From positions 8,494,001 through 8,558,000 of the forward strand of contig NC_060023.1 in NCBI RefSeq assembly GCF_021134715.1: a stretch of DNA of 64,000 nt, written 5' to 3'. The position numbers and the translations under genes are program-made. The notes under the pieces are model-generated. The model was not told where the DNA came from, ran no database searches, and saw only the letters and a list, made by a program, of their open reading frames with translations. The DNA comes from Daphnia pulex (lineage: Eukaryota; Arthropoda; Branchiopoda; Diplostraca; Daphniidae). How positions within the stretch are numbered: the first letter of the stretch is position 1; each line of letters opens with the position of its first letter. Shown in pieces: positions 63,201 to 64,000 of this stretch.

Positions 63201-63517
63201 TCACGATGGGGGAGAAACGGGGATGGTAATAATAATAATTTCAAAGTAAAAATGTTAACCTCCTTCCATTTTTCCAGGTGAAATGATATCGACCCCAATT
63301 CGACCAAAAGTGGATGGATGGATGGAATCTGCCATGATTGCACTTGAATTCAGAACATTTTCACGACTCGTCGTTGTGTCATCTCTTTCTCTCTCTCTCA
63401 ATTTACTCTATAATTTTAATATCGATCGTCCAGTTCGTTCCATTTTTTTTTGTTTTGTTTTTTGTTGTTTTTATCCTTAGAATTGTCAACATTTCTTGCT
63501 TTTATTTGATCTTGTTA
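60291..63517. other. Non-coding region between the Tyr-rich cluster and the protease homologue
   Basis: It holds dispersed repeat copy 2 (60994-61186) and A/T-rich low-complexity sequence from about 62400. The last part may be the long 3' UTR of the minus-strand protease homologue. A 142-codon minus-strand frame at 61902-62330, with hydrophobic stretches, and a 119-codon plus-strand frame at 61546-61905 are not recognisable and are not called. Confidence 0.5.
60994..61186 (-). repeat. Dispersed repeat copy 2 (inverted partner of 55689-55872)
   Basis: The reverse complement aligns with 55689-55872 across nearly its whole length, with a few small gaps. It ends within GTACAGATCCAGTACATG on one side and ACTTCTGTTTTGAAGGC on the other. 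Confidence 0.8.
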
Positions 63518-63970
63518 TTAACCGGAGAGGGTCTTGAAACTGCGGATGGTTTCGTGGATCCATCCGTCGAAAGCCGAGAGTCGAGTGTAGACGCCTGGCA
63601 AATTGGTCCGCCCACAGCCGATGCCGAAACTGACGACACCCACCTGGAACCACTGACCTTCTTTTTCGCAGACGAGAGGACCTCCTCCGTCTCCCTACGA
63701 CCAGTCAGCGGACACCCAGAAAAAATAGAAGAAGAAATGAAATAAAATGATGTACAACTTTTGACAAATTGCCAACATATAATATAAATAATTAGCAAGA
63801 GAAAATTTCAAATCTTACATCACAAGCGTCTCTGCCTTCTGCGCCGGCGCAGATGGACGTGGACGGCAGGACGAAATTGGGCCCAAATTGGGTCTTTAAC
63901 GCCGCCTGACACTTGGCGTCGTCCCACAAAGGCACCTCGATCTCCTTCAGGATCACCGAATGAGTTCCAT
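63518..63970 (-). CDS. Trypsin-like serine protease homologue, C-terminal exons (partial)
   Basis: Two minus-strand exons (63819-63970, then 63518-63694 to the stop) encode the last about 110 residues of a chymotrypsin-fold protein. The gene continues past the window edge. Visible landmarks are [30 protein letters not shown], the active-site loop [21 protein letters not shown] and [13 protein letters not shown]. The active-site loop should read GDSGGP; here the catalytic Ser codon is GGA (Gly), so the protein is a non-catalytic serine protease homologue. The Asp of the trypsin S1 pocket (GRDAC) is kept, and the usual SWG is SFG. Homologues of this kind in arthropods often carry CLIP domains and act as cofactors in prophenoloxidase activation, but no N-terminal part is present to check this. 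Confidence 0.9.
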
Positions 63971-64000
63971 CTGCGATCATTTCAAAATTCGCGCCATTAT

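Overview
The window is eukaryotic nuclear DNA from an arthropod, most likely a Daphnia-like branchiopod crustacean. I infer this from many short (about 60-120 bp) GT-AG introns, tightly packed genes on both strands, an arthropod TATA/TCAGT promoter, an apolipophorin with a furin site, a glutamine/proline-rich Ago2-type Argonaute, a Tyr/Thr repeat secreted protein and a trypsin-like serine protease homologue. No database search was possible. Gene models were built by hand by joining exons, and every multi-exon model below keeps its reading frame through all its junctions.

Layout. 1-3607: low-complexity, microsatellite-rich DNA with no supportable gene. 3608-5599 (+): FBXL5, an iron-sensing hemerythrin/F-box/LRR protein. 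6094-15097 (all -): a septin/AIG1-like GTPase, a Golgi carbohydrate sulfotransferase, and two tandem secreted alpha-carbonic anhydrases with matching exon sizes. 16236-23770 (+): ACAD8 (isobutyryl-CoA dehydrogenase) and an Ago2-type Argonaute with 14 tandem 10-residue repeats and an intact DEDH tetrad. 24172-24852 (-): CCDC59/TAP26 (rRNA processing). 25440-31722 (+): a vanin/biotinidase-like amidohydrolase, prostaglandin reductase 1 (with a GC-AG intron) and ATG101. 32749-34014 (-): a coiled-coil, possibly BAR/Pil1-like protein. 35674-51809 (+): a 50-exon, 4200-residue apolipophorin-type large lipid transfer protein with LPD_N, a furin-type RSKR site, vWD and a VWA-like tail.

52859-60290 is the most dynamic part. 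An intact Tyr/Thr-repeat secreted protein gene on the + strand faces a decayed series of its own duplicates on the - strand. One duplicate holds nine identical copies of a 24-bp unit. Between them (54861-57674) lies an inverted-repeat block with TTAA-flanked piggyBac-like ends, a 32-bp perfect palindrome and one copy of a second dispersed repeat, whose inverted partner is at about 60994-61186. 60291-63517 holds nothing clearly coding. At 63518-63970 (-) are the last two exons of a trypsin-fold protein in which the catalytic Ser is replaced by Gly.

The genes do not form one pathway. Most are conserved housekeeping genes (iron sensing, valine catabolism, autophagy, ribosome biogenesis, lipid transport). 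The carbonic anhydrases, sulfotransferase, Tyr-rich protein and serine protease homologue fit extracellular matrix, cuticle or haemolymph roles. I did not find a clearly new multi-gene system. The best leads are the Tyr-rich gene cluster with its nested repeats, the GTPase with a Cys-rich module, and the possible animal Pil1-like protein.
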